Shown: positions 42,401 to 52,560 of the stretch, in pieces | Layout of the letters: each line of letters starts with the position of its first letter | Position numbering within the stretch: the first letter of the stretch is position 1 | Assembly: GCA_009746045.1 (NCBI GenBank) | Contig: RPFO01000027.1 | Location: 5,703,924 to 5,767,923, forward strand | Direction of reading: 5' to 3' | DNA: 64,000 bases | DNA from: Mesostigma viride | Lineage: Eukaryota; Streptophyta; Mesostigmatophyceae; Mesostigmatales; Mesostigmataceae | Program-made: the position numbers and the translations under genes | The notes under the pieces: model-generated | Databases searched by the model: none | What the model saw: the letters and a program-made list of their open reading frames with translations, nothing else | What the model was told of the DNA's origin: nothing

Positions 42401-45400
42401 CGTTGACTTAATTCATTCCCCTGCATATTACATTACATTGTGCCCTGTCTGTCCTGCTCTGTCCTGCTTACTTTAGTTAATTCACGCCCCCCTGTCCCCT
42501 TCTTCCTTTCTAAAACTACGCCATTTCCCGCCCCTCACGAGCCCCCTGCAGGCACCTGGGAGGAAGGCCTCCAAGAGGGGCCCGGAACGCTCACCTTCCA
42601 GCAAGGGACCGTCCGGCTGCTCGCCACCTGGCACCGTGGGGATCTCTGCCCTGACGACTGCGTGCTCGAGTACCTGACCACTGGCGACCGTTACCGCGGT
42701 GGGGTATGCCTGGACACGGTATCGGGCATGTACGTGAGACACGGCGAGGGGAGGATGACGTTCAAGGACGGGTTGGTGACATGCCGGCGGTGGGATGTGG
42801 ATCATCCCGTGGGCAAGCACGCCGTGGTCGAATTTGGACCTTTGGACCCCCGCTTATGCCCTCCTGCGCCACCACCACCGGTGGAGGCGGCCGATACTGG
42901 GAATGGCGCCGAGGGAGCGCATGAGGCAGCGCTGGCATCGCCGAAAGAAGGGTTGGCCAAGGGCGGTGGGGGGGTGGCATCGCCAAAGGCGGCTGATGGT
43001 GGCGGTGGGGGGGGAGGTTCGAGTCGACCCACGACACCCCTGGGGGGGGGCAAAGGGGCCAAGGGGATGGAGGGCAAAGCGGAGGAGGGCAAAGGGGCGG
43101 ATGGCGGTACGGAGGGGGCACGGCCGAAGAGCCGGGGGGAGGGGGGAGGGGAGGGCGGGGCGGCGAAGAAAAGAGACGCAGGAGCGCATGGGGCCGGTGG
43201 GCCTGCGCATGGGGCTGAGAGTGGAACGGCGGGGAATGCAGACGACAGTAATCAATCGAGAGTGTTCGGGCTGGACCAGGGGGGCCGCTACGTGGGTGAA
43301 GTTAAAGAGGAGCGGATGCGTGAGGGGCGTGGCAGGATGGAGTACGCGAGCGGCGCGGTCTATGATGGCGAATGGCGGGGCGACAGGTGGCACGGGGAGG
43401 GCGAGCTGGTTGAGTGGGTGGGGATCGGGGGGGGGACATACCGGGGCGGGTTTGATGCTGGCATCTGCAACGGGGAAGGGGTCCACGAGCTCCCCAATGG
43501 GGATGTCTTTAAGGGGCACTTCAAGGATGGGCTTCGAAGCCAGGGCGTGTGCACATATGGGCCAAGGGTGGTGGCTCCCGAGGGGTTTGGGAGGGTGGAA
43601 GGTGGCGGTGTATCGAGGCATGAGGGTGCATGGCAGGGGGATGCGCCCGTTGGGGCGGGTGTTAGGAGTTACAAGGATGGGAGCGTGTTTAAGGGCACGT
43701 GGGCGCTTGCACGGCCGTCTACCGCGTCGACACCAACGCCGTCAACAAAAACAGCGTCAGCAGCGACGGCAGCACCAGCCGGTGGGGAGGATGCAGCGGG
43801 GGCGGGCGAGCAGGGCGGTGCGGGCAGCAACAGCGGGCGGGAAGGCTCTGGAGAGATGCGTTATGCTGACGGGTCGGTCCTGTGGGCGGAGTGGCGGGGC
43901 GATCGGCTGATGGACGGCGAGTGGAGGCTGGCGACAAAAGCAGGCGATGTGTTCACGGTATGCTTGTGGTGATGATCCTCCTTATTTATGTTGATATAGT
44001 TTTTCCGTAGTTGGGCTGATCCCATTACGGGTGGGGAGTAGAGGCTGCAGATGACAGCAGGCGACGTGTTCTTGGTAGGTTTGTGATGGCTATTCTGTCG
44101 TAATGCTGATACCATTACGGGGGGAAAGTGGGAGTTGGGGACCAAGGCGGGCGATGTCTTCACGTTACGTCTGCCGTCTGTACCAGAAAGTGCCAAGTTG
44201 ACCCCCTTACCTTGGGGGTCCGGTCACTTGGTTGCTGCTATCAGCATTATTCATGCTTTTGTTAATATTTATAATACCATGGTTACTGTGGTGTTCGGGC
44301 TGACAGATGGGCAGGGTGTGGAGGCTGATGATAAAGGCGGACAATATGTCCACGGTAGGCTGGCGATCTTTACTGTCAATATTGCTATTAGCACTATAGT
44401 CATCCTTGCTATGATAGTATAATCCTCATAATCCTTACTGTCAAGAATGCTATTGGCACTAAAGTCATCCTTGCTATGGTAATAATATCATCATAATCCT
44501 TACTGTCAAGAGTGCTATTAGCACTTTATCCTTGGTATGTGCCGGGCTCATCGATGGGCTCATAGTAGACAGTCTCGTACTGGAGGCTGGTGCTAGTGGC
44601 AAGGCGATGTGTCTTCACGGTGTGTTAAAACCAGTTTGCTCAACGCAATTAACAAAATAACAGGTTACTCAACGCAATTATTGTGTTGGGCCTGTTACAC
44701 CCGTTAGACCTGTTAGACCTAGATGGCATGAGCATCCCCCCACGGCCCTTGCCAAGAGCATGGCGACCGTCAGGCTTGGTGTACGCTGGCTCCTGCCACA
44801 CCCTTCATGCCCACCCACCTGAACTCTCCCCTTTTGAGGGAGGGTGTGTGGATGTATCCAGTTATCCTGTCTCACGCTCGAACCTTCTCAACCGCAATTC
44901 CTCCTCTTTTCCCAAACTGAACCCACTGAACTCTAATCCCATGACAGGGTGCGTGCAAGCTCCAGTGATATGTATCAAGCGAGACAACTATCTATACTGT
45001 TATAAACTATGCATTTTATGCTACTTTGTAAACTATGTACACTACAGATAGTATGCATACTGGATTATATATATATATATTCGTTGAGAATCATAAATTA
45101 CGGAGGTGAGATTGGCATGCATGCAACATAAGGAAAGCCCCGAAAAGAAGAAGAACCCTACAGAAAATGATAGTAAATATATGACTTATGTTGCATGCCA
45201 CTCTCACCTCCGTAGTTTATCATTCTCAATTAATATATACTACAGTATATGCACTACATACCCTACATATTCTATACTGCTACATGGTGCAGCTTATATA
45301 CTACAGTATATGCACTGCATACCCTACATATTCTATACTGCTATATAGTGCAGCTTATATACTATAGTATATGCACTGCATACCCTACATATTCTTTACT

Positions 45401-48400
45401 ACTATATAGTATAGACTGTTAGTGCAGCTGTTTCTCAGTGCCTCTTTTTGTTGGCGCCGGCTGCTCCGCTTACCCCTTGAAATTTTCATGCCCTTCCTTT
45501 CTCTTGCCCCTTGTGGCATTGCAGGACACGTGGAAACTCTCACCATACGTTTTACCTTCGTTTCAGTCTCCTTATATGCGCAGCCTCCCTCTGCCCCCGT
45601 CCTCCCCCTCCCCCCCTCCCCTCTGAGCTCTCACCCTTCCTTGGCAGTGTGCCTCGAGGTCTCACGATTTTATTGCGACAAAAGCGTACCCTGTCCGGTT
45701 CCCTCTTTGTGGCAGCACACGTGGAAGCCCCCCACAACGTATACTACGGGTGTGGTGTAGTATAATATATGATACTACCGTGTGCACCAGTACACGGCAT
45801 TACCACGGAATCATGGTCCCTACAGGCTCTCGTTGGTTGCGCGTGAAGAAGCTCTCATAATAGGTTTTGCCTCCCTATTTCCTCTTAACCCATTTAGATC
45901 ATGCCCCCTCGTTCCCCTGATTGGCACGGCGCGTGGGAGCTTTCACGAATATAACAAACTCTTGCCCCTCCCTTCCCCTCTTGTGGTAGGGCTCGTGGGA
46001 GCTGTTACGTCACGAACATAACAAACTCTTGCCCCTCCCTTCCCCTCTCGTTGGCAGGGCTCGTGGAAGCACGGCAAGCGGCACGGACCCGGCAAGCTGC
46101 TCCGCAAAAACGGGACCAGCACGAGCGGGATGTGGGTGGGCGACGTGCTGCAGGACGGGGAGGTGGAGGTGCACTACGCCAACGGGGACAGGTGCGTGCG
46201 TCAGCATAAAGCAGCAGTGCAGCAGTGCATTAAGTACGATGCATGGGACGATGGGGGCAGGTGCATGCGGCAGCACAAAGTACGATGGTGACAGGTGCGT
46301 ACGGCAGCACAAAGTACGATGGTGACATGTGCGTACGGCAGCACAAATAACAACGGGAACAGGTGCGTACGGCAGCATAAAGTACGGCAGTGGGAACAGG
46401 TGCATAACAGGCATAAAGCAGCAGTTAATTACGACGCATGGGCCAACGGGGGCGCGTGGGTAGAGGTACACGATGGCAACGTGGGCAGGTGGATTGTTCT
46501 AGTTTGGGAAGCACGGGCTGACATTGCTGACCATGTCGTTGGGTTGCCATTGTTGTTAGGTACTTAGGGGCAAAGATTGTTTACCATGTCGTTGGGTTGC
46601 CATTGTTGTCGGGTAAATAGGGGCCGACATTGTTACCATGTTGTTGGGTAAACATGGGCAGACATAAGGGTAAACATGGGTAACTTGTCACTCCAGTGCC
46701 AGAGAGCGTGTGGTTCCACTGGGAGAGAATCGGTTGTAATACCCAGGGTCCACCTCCTGCAGTTGTTCAGGCCAGTGGGGCACGGGCTCGTCATTCTAAA
46801 GCGCGGGACTGACTGGATCAGCAACTCTTTTTTATCAAACGTGGTCAAATCTCCCGCAGTGACTAGGGCCAGTGGCACGCGGCAGGTAAGTGAGTGCAAC
46901 CTATTTCTTACCTCTCTTCGATCAAGCGTGGTCCCTATTTCTTACCTCTCTTCGATCACGCGTGGTCCCTATTTCTTACCTCTCTTCGATCACGCGCGGT
47001 CCCTATTTCTTACCTCTCTTCGATCACGCGTGGTCCCTATTTCTTACCTCTCTTCGATCACGCGTGGTCCCTATTTCTTACCTCTCTTCGATCACGCGTG
47101 GTCCCTATTTCTTACCTCTCTTCGATCACGCGTGGTCCCTATTTCTTACCTCTCTTCGATCAAGCGTGGTCCCTATTTCTTACCTCTCTTCGATCACGCG
47201 TGGTCCCTATTTCTTACCTCTCTTCGATCACGCGTGGTCCCTATTTCTTACCTCTCTTCGATCACGCGTGGTCCCTATTTCTTACCTCTCTTCGATCACG
47301 CGTGGTCCCTATTTCTTACCTCTCTTTGATCAAGCGTGGTCCCTATTTCTTACCTCTCTTCGATCAAGCGTGGTCCCTATTTCTTACCTCTCTTCGATCA
47401 CGCGTGGTCCCTATTTCTCACCTCTCTTCGATCACGCGTGGTCCCTATTTCTTACCTCTCTTCGATCACGCGTGGTCCCTATTTCTTACCTCTCTTCGAT
47501 CAAGCGTGGTCCCTATTTCTTACCTCTCTTCGATCAAGCGTGGTCCCGATTTCTTACCTCTCTTCGATCACGCGTGGTCCCTATTTCTTACCTCTCTTCG
47601 ATCACGCGTGGTCCCTATTTCTTACCTCTCTTCGATCAAGCGTGGTCCCTATTTCTTACCTCTCTTCGATCAAGCGTGGTCCCTATTTCTTACCTCTCTT
47701 CGATCAAGCGTGGTCCCTATTTCTTACCTCTCTTCGATCAAGCGTGGTCCCTATTTCTTACCTCTCTTCGATCAAGCGTGGTCCCTATTTCTTACCTCTC
47801 TTCGATCAAGCGTGGTCCCTATTTCTTACCTCTCTTCGATCACGCGTGGTCCCTATTTCTTACCTCTCTTTGATCACGCGTGGTCCCTATTTCTTACCTC
47901 TCTTCGATCAAGCGTGGTCCCTATTTCTTACCTCTCTTCGATCAAGCGTGGTCCCTATTTCTTACCTCTCTTCGATCACGCGTGGTCCCTATTTCTTACC
48001 TCTCTTTGATCAAGCGTGGTCCCTATTTCTTACCTCTCTTCGATCACGCGCGGTCCCCATTTCTTACCTCTCTTCGATCACGCGTGGTCCCTATTTCTTA
48101 CCTCTCTTCGATCACGCGTGGTCCCTATTTCTTACCTCTCTTCGATCACGCGTGGTCCCTATTTCTTACCTCTCTTCGATCAAGCGTGGTCCCTATTTCT
48201 TACCTCTCTTCGATCACGCGTGGTCCCTATTTCTTACCTCTCTTCGATCACGCGCGGTCCCTATTTCTTACCTCTCTTCGATCAAGCGTGGTCCCTATTT
48301 CTTACCTCTCTTCGATCAAGCGTGGTCCCTATTTCTTACCTCTCTTCGATCAAGCGTGGTCCCTATTTCTTACCTCTCTTCGATCAAGCGTGGTCCCTAT

Positions 48401-51400
48401 TTCTTACCTCTCTTCGATCACGCGCGGTCCCTATTTCTTACCTCTCTTCGATCACGCGTGGTCCCTATTTCTTACCTCTCTTTGATCAAGCGTGGTCCCT
48501 ATTTCTTACCTCTCTTCGATCAAGCGTGGTCCCTATTTCTTACCTCTCTTCGATCACGCGTGGTCCCTATTTCTCACCTCTCTTCGATCACGCGTGGTCC
48601 CTATTTCTTACCTCTCTTCGATCACGCGTGGTCCCTATTTCTTACCTCTCTTCGATCAAGCGTGGTCCCTATTTCTTACCTCTCTTCGATCAAGCGTGGT
48701 CCCTATTTCTTACCTCTCTTCGATCACGCGTGGTCCCTATTTCTTACCTCTCTTCGATCACGCGTGGTCCCTATTTCTTACCTCTCTTCGATCAAGCGTG
48801 GTCCCTATTTCTTACCTCTCTTCGATCAAGCGTGGTCCCTATTTCTTACCTCTCTTCGATCAAGCGTGGTCCCTATTTCTTACCTCTCTTCGATCAAGCG
48901 TGGTCCCTATTTCTTACCTCTCTTCGATCAAGCGTGGTCCCTATTTCTTACCTCTCTTCGATCACGCGCGGTCCCTATTTCTTACCTCTCTTCGATCACG
49001 CGTGGTCCCTATTTCTTACCTCTCTTCGATCAAGCGTGGTCCCTATTTCTTACCTCTCTTCGATCAAGCGTGGTCCCTATTTCTTACCTCTCTTCGATCA
49101 CGCGTGGTCCCTATTTCTTACCTCTCTTTGATCACGCGTGGTCCCTATTTCTTACCTCTCTTCGATCAAGCGCGGTCCCTATTTCTTACCTCTCTTCGAT
49201 CACGCGTGGTCCCTATTTCTTACCTCTCTTCGATCAAGCGTGGTCCCTATTTCTTACCTCTCTTCGATCACGCGTGGTCCCTATTTCTTACCTCTCTTCG
49301 ATCACGCGCGGTCCCTATTTCTTACCTCTCTTCGATCACGCGTGGTCCCTATTTCTTACCTCTCTTCGATCACGCGTGGTCCCTATTTCTTACCTCTCTT
49401 CGATCACGCGTGGTCCCTATTTCTTACCTCTCTTCGATCACGCGTGGTCCCTATTTCTTACCTCTCTTCGATCACGCGTGGTCCCTATTTCTTGCCTCTC
49501 TTCGATCCCGCGCGGTCCCACCTCCCGCAGCTACAAGGGCCAGTGGCGCGCGGGCATGCGTGAGGGCCAGGGCACGTGCGTGTTCGAGGATGGAGGTGTC
49601 TACGAAGGCGGTTGGAAGCGCAACGAGAAGTGCGGCCAGGGGGAGTTCCTCTACCCCAATGGTGAGTGGCGCATGGTTCGCCCATGCGCATGTCCTACTA
49701 GAGTGTACTATGATGTTTTGGCCAGGGCGAGTTTTGGTACCCTGATGGTGGATGGCCGGTGGCGGATGTGCGTTCTAAGGAATACTGCACTGTAGTAAGG
49801 AATAGTAGTATACTATAACTACTCATTAGAAGGTAATAATGTGGCTAGGGCAAGTTTATGTACCCAACAGTGAGCAGGAGGTGGCAGTCCCCTGTGTGTG
49901 CCCTGCTATCGTGCACCGAGCAATAGACTAGTAAGATGACTATGCATACTAGTAAGATAGCAAGGTACTCGTAAGATAACTATTCACACTAGTAAGTTAG
50001 CAAGGTACTCGTAAGATAATTATGCATACTGCTGTAAGATAGCAATAGCATAGCAAGATGACAATGCATACTAATAAGATAGCAATAGCCTGAGGTAACT
50101 ACCCATGAAAACATAATAACGCGGCCAGCGGAAGTTCCTCCGCCCCAATAGCAGTGGCAGATCGGCGCTCCCATGTAAATGAATGCCCTGCTAGAGTGTG
50201 CTACGTGACGCGGCCCAGCGGAGCTCGTGTAGCCTGAGCATGGCTCCCCCTTGTGCGTGTTCTGTGCGAAGAATCGCGGTAACGATAGCGGATAGTCTAG
50301 TGATTTTTGAATGCCCAGCAATCCCACTGTGGGCGTTGCTGCCATACGTAATCATATTTAAATGATATCATATAAGGCTTATTCAATGATGTAACATAAT
50401 CCCACAGTGGGCATTCCTGCCGTATCTGAGTCGTTTCCTGCTGCATGGTCGTGGTTGACTTCTCTTTGTCGCTCCTCTTTGCCTGCTTCCGGGCTACCCG
50501 GTGGTCGCTCATCGGTGGCCCAACGAGATGTCTATAGATTCTGCACCCTCACCTTCATGGCACGCCCATTAGTTCCATGTCCGTGCCAATCTCTCACTAT
50601 CAAGGAGATAACCAGATCAAGGAGCCAATCTCTCACTATACTCGAGTAACATCACACAGATCTATGTCCTTCAGAACACTGTGACACGACTCCGTCGATA
50701 GATAGTATAAGGTTAATGTTCATACTACTACTGGATGTTATAAGATTCAGCAGCGCCATTTTTCATAAGGACTTCTGTCAAAGGAATCCTATCCAATCTG
50801 TATCATTGGCAGCTGCGTTCACATATCTTTTCTATGTCTCTGTAGGTATGTCACACGACCTTGTCCATGAGCTCACCCCTTCACCTCATCCATTGCCTCG
50901 CCACATCACCTTGTCCATGACCTTGCCCCATCACCTCTTCCATGGCCTCACCCCATCACCTCTTCCATGGCCTCGCCCCGTCACCTCTTCCATGGCCTTG
51001 CTCCGTCACCTCTTCCATGGCCTCACCCCACTTTTTATGAGCTCACCCCACCACCTCGACCATGAGCTCACCCCTCGTTCCCGTGGGACCGCCATGTAAC
51101 CCCATCACCTACGACTTCGCTGCACCTGTCAGTGATCAATACAGTGGCACGTCTAATGTGATGGGTCAAATCAATACAGTGGCACGTCTAGAATGATGAA
51201 TCAAATCAGTAAGATGGCACGTCTACTATGATGAATCAAATCATTACAGGGGCACGTCTCGCTAATGTGGTGCACCATACCCCCTCCATATATTGACATT
51301 GTGTGTAACTGTTTGCTTCCTTGATTAACTCGCAGGGAACAGGTAAACGGGCGTGCTCAATCAATATACATCAGTCACACGTTTGTAACTTAACTAGTAC

Positions 51401-51929
51401 TACTATCAAGTAACGTGCGTGTTTGCAACTTGCCGGTTGAAACTCTACGGCGGAGCCATTTTTCGGAAGAACCTCTCCCTCATGCTTGCACATTAGGGAC
51501 AAAGTCGGTGGATGTATGGATGTATGGACGTATATATGGATTGACGGATTTTATCCCCTATTCCTATGTCTTTTCTCACGTGTACGGCCTTATAAGCTTC
51601 GCCAATTCTGGCAAACCTAACGGTTCTTCCGAAAATTGGCTCCGCCTGATGATCATTTCCTGTTTCATTACTGAATTCTTCGCGGCGCAGGCAACAAGTA
51701 CACGGGCGCATGGAGTGACGGCGTGCGGCACGGTGAAGGGACCCTGTTAATGTCGCGAACAGGGGACCAGCTGCGCGGTCAGTGGGAGCTGGACAAGCCG
51801 GTGGAAGGGCAAACCCGGCTGGTCACGAAGCAAGAATTGGACACCGAGGCGGCGGCGGCCAAGGCAGCGGCCGAGGAGGCGGAGGCGGCCAGCAAGCAAG
51901 GGAAGAAAAAGCCCGGGGGCAAGAAGTAG
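36431..51929 (+). CDS. MORN-repeat protein, 847 residues
   Basis: Nine exons join in frame: 36431-36655, 37408-37540, 39400-39557, 40672-40747, 41066-41107, 42552-43957, 46058-46191, 49531-49661 and 51691-51929. All introns are GT-AG. Exon 5 is only 42 nt. The protein is mostly MORN repeats such as HGKGTCEYANGDVYTGEW, KQGKGTCVYSDGSSYEGNW and REGQGTCVFEDGGVYEGGW. They form N- and C-terminal blocks around a G/A/K-rich linker of about 140 residues in exon 6 and a second A/S/T-rich linker. The C-terminus is a charged A/E/K helix ending KKKPGGKK. MORN proteins act as scaffolds at membranes and, as radial-spoke heads (RSPH1, RSPH10B), in flagella; the size and layout allow a flagellar role but do not prove it. 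Introns are filled with arrays and junction echoes. Confidence 0.9.
38480..38600. repeat. 10-bp cacgtcacct array in MORN intron 2
   Basis: About eleven units alternate cacgtcacctgacacgtcac and acctaacacgt forms. Each holds ACGTCA, a core bZIP/CRE-like motif, which is a composition effect of the repeat. Confidence 0.85.
38685..38875. repeat. cccaaaccacgctcgtgaa degenerate tandem repeat
   Basis: Units of about 26 and 36 bp with cccaaaccacgctcgtga and an interleaved atcactct or gtagaatgt recur six to seven times in MORN intron 2. Confidence 0.8.
39595..39735 (+). repeat. Echoes of MORN exon-3 donor
   Basis: The exon-3 end is gaaactgggaggacaatctc, then aaggtgagc (39534-39562). Copies follow at 39592 (gaaagctgggaggacaagct, then gaaggtgagg) and 39699 (gagctgggaggaaaccctcc, then acgtgagg). 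Confidence 0.85.
39788..39822. repeat. (TGGCA)n pentamer
   Basis: Seven tggca units sit in MORN intron 3. A similar short run follows at 40309-40330. Confidence 0.85.
41284..41710. repeat. 36-bp array, 12 copies, MORN intron 5
   Basis: The unit is gtagctggtggacgcatgac followed by accggttctgctgca. Every unit carries ctgcag followed by gtagc, so each offers both an acceptor-like cag and a donor-like cag|gta. The text gcag...catgacacc resembles the exon-5 acceptor region (41062-41090). Confidence 0.9.
41877..42172. repeat. 31-bp array, about 9.5 copies, MORN intron 5
   Basis: The unit is aggataactgcgccccctgc followed by ctcctactgat, with tgc/tac and ccc/cct variants. It directly follows the 36-bp array region. 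Confidence 0.9.
42205..42372 (+). mobile_element. SINE-like element, family 1
   Basis: It reads caccatgatgcagagagag, ctctgtggcctgcccacttg and gggaagctagggcgccctc, and ends gacgcagtcacgtgg. It aligns to the copies at 16.4-16.7 kb (minus) and 52.2 kb (plus) and lies in MORN intron 5. Confidence 0.7.
43998..44620 (+). repeat. Echoes of MORN exon-6 donor plus 65-bp repeats
   Basis: The exon-6 end is gtggaggctggcgacaaaag, then caggcgatgtgttcacg and a gtatgc donor. Degraded copies lie at about 44038 (tagaggctgcagatgacagc, then aggcgacgtgttcttggt), 44125 (tgggagttggggaccaaggc, then gggcgatgtcttcacg), 44318 (gtggaggctgatgataaagg, then cggacaatatgtccacgg) and 44575 (ctggaggctggtgctagtgg, then caaggcgatgtgtcttcacg). 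A repeat with gctattagcac and catccttgctatg runs at about 44375-44530. Confidence 0.85.
45086..45227. mobile_element. Foldback/MITE-like element with 43-47 bp inverted arms
   Basis: The left arm 45086-45132 (gagaatcataaattacggag and on) and right arm 45185-45227 (ending ctccgtagtttatcattctc) are near-perfect inverted copies around a 52-bp centre. AT-rich tatata flanks suggest a TA-type target. It is inside MORN intron 6. Confidence 0.75.
45233..45418. repeat. 62-bp tandem repeat, 3 copies
   Basis: Units with atatactacagtatatgcac and taccctacatattctatac start near 45234, 45296 and 45358. They follow the foldback element directly. Confidence 0.85.
45495..46057 (+). repeat. Ladder of MORN exon-7 acceptor echoes
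   Basis: The true acceptor reads cttcccctctcgttggcagg followed by gctcgtggaag (46039-46069). Copies occur at about 45505 (ttgccccttgtggcattgca, then ggacacgtggaa), 45640 (cacccttccttggcag), 45696 (ggttccctctttgtggcagc, then acacgtggaag), 45905 (ctgattggcacggcgcgtgg, then gagc) and 45972 (cttcccctcttgtggtaggg, then ctcgtgggag). Confidence 0.85.
46197..46500 (+). repeat. Ladder of MORN exon-7 donor echoes
   Basis: The exon-7 end is gccaacggggacag with donor gtgcgtgcg. Copies such as gatgggggcaggtgcatgcg (46249), gatggtgacaggtgcgtacg (46284), gatggtgacatgtgcgtacg (46319), aacgggaacaggtgcgtacg (46353) and gtgggaacaggtgcataac (46390) follow at about 35-bp spacing. Near 46440 a longer copy has gggccaacgggggcgcgtgg, then gtagaggtac. 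Confidence 0.9.
46851..46896 (+). repeat. Echo of MORN exon-8 acceptor at the left edge of the 34-bp array
   Basis: ctcccgcagtgactagggcc, then agtggcacgcgg, copies the true exon-8 acceptor ctcccgcagctacaagggcc, then agtggcgcgcgg (49522-49554). The 34-bp array lies between the two. Confidence 0.85.
46897..49520. repeat. 34-bp satellite-like array, about 77 copies, MORN intron 7
   Basis: The unit is ttcttacctctcttcgatca followed by cgcgtggtccctat, with c/a (gatcacgcg/gatcaagcg), t/c and c/t variants. It runs straight into the exon-8 acceptor. No unit has a stop codon in the forward frames, so open frames up to 819 codons arise artificially. Variant positions show a higher-order period of 1156 bp. 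Confidence 0.95.
49718..50250 (+). repeat. Ladder of MORN exon-8 donor echoes
   Basis: The true exon end is ggccagggggagttcctcta, then ccccaatggtgagtggc. Copies lie at 49722 (ggccagggcgagttttggta), 49842 (ggctagggcaagtttatgta), 50123 (cggccagcggaagttcctcc, then gccccaatagcagtggc) and 50212 (cggcccagcggagctcgtgt). The intronic text after the donor (cccatgcgcatgtcctacta, then gagtgt) is copied too, at about 50170-50203. Confidence 0.9.
49930..50095. repeat. ctagtaagatagcaaggtac degenerate repeat
   Basis: About five units of 36 to 45 bp contain actagtaagatagcaaggta and ctcgtaagataactat. They lie between exon-8 donor echoes. Confidence 0.75.
50865..51085. repeat. 24/25-bp ccatcacctcttccatggcc repeat
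   Basis: About nine degenerate units with cacctcttccatggcctcgc occur in MORN intron 8. A second repeat (about 38 bp, aatacagtggcacgtctaat) follows at 51138-51260 in four units. Confidence 0.85.
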
Positions 51930-52010
51930 TCTAGTTGAAACAAAAGAAACAAAAGAAGAGAAATGAAAGTAAAAGCATTTTCCCCCGGGGCAAGAAGTAG
52001 TCCAGTCATG
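51905..52010 (+). repeat. Stop-codon echo at the MORN gene end
   Basis: The last codons, stop and following bases (cccgggggcaagaagtagtc, then tag) at 51911-51935 recur at 51984-52006 as cccccggggcaagaagtagt, then ccag. It is a tandem copy of the gene end 72 bp downstream. Confidence 0.85.
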
Positions 52011-52214
52011 AGTCACGTGCCACCAATGATTATGGAGTCGTAAGAAGGCGTGATGTTGTGATGTTACTCTGACATCTGCTGATGCAAGACAGGCTTCATT
52101 ATCAAAAAGACAACCATATGCTTCAAATGCCCCTTGAGAGGCCTTTGTAGTCTCCCATTGAACCCGCCTATGAGGCAGCACCTCAGCATCCGTTTTGTGT
52201 CAGCCTACTTGTTG

Positions 52215-52251
52215 TAGTATTGCACCCACAGTTGGGCCTGCACCATGACGC

Positions 52252-52287
<36 letters not shown>

Positions 52288-52560
52288 AATAAAAATAATT
52301 ATTTAAAAACTATTTAAATAATTTTTTTAAGGAGTTAAAATAAAACAAAGGTTTTATTAAAAAAAGGTTAACTCTCTATTATTATAAAAAATAATAAGAG
52401 AGAGAGAGAGAGAGTCCCTCTGTGGCCTGCCCGCTTGAGGCAGTGAGAGAAGCTAGGGCGCCCTGGACCTCAAACTCGATCTCGGAGTGTACAGCTAGGG
52501 ATTGAAGTTTCCTCTATAATTGATGCCGGCCCGGCCACGCGATGCAGTAAGTAAGTAAGT
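52215..52560 (+). mobile_element. SINE-like element, family 1, with AT-rich insertion
   Basis: Head tattgcacccacagttgggc at about 52219, body ctctgtggcctgcccgcttg at about 52417 and ggattgaagtttcc at about 52499; it ends cgatgcag with a (TAAG)n tail at 52543-52563. Between 52257 and 52415 the gagaga tract holds an AT-rich insertion of about 115 bp, flanked on both sides by (GA)n. Confidence 0.7.

Noticed and set aside
46890-49795. Open frames of 371-819 codons across the 34-bp array
   Set aside because: The unit has no stop in any forward frame, so openness is automatic. The region is an intron of the MORN gene, bounded by in-frame exons 7 and 8.
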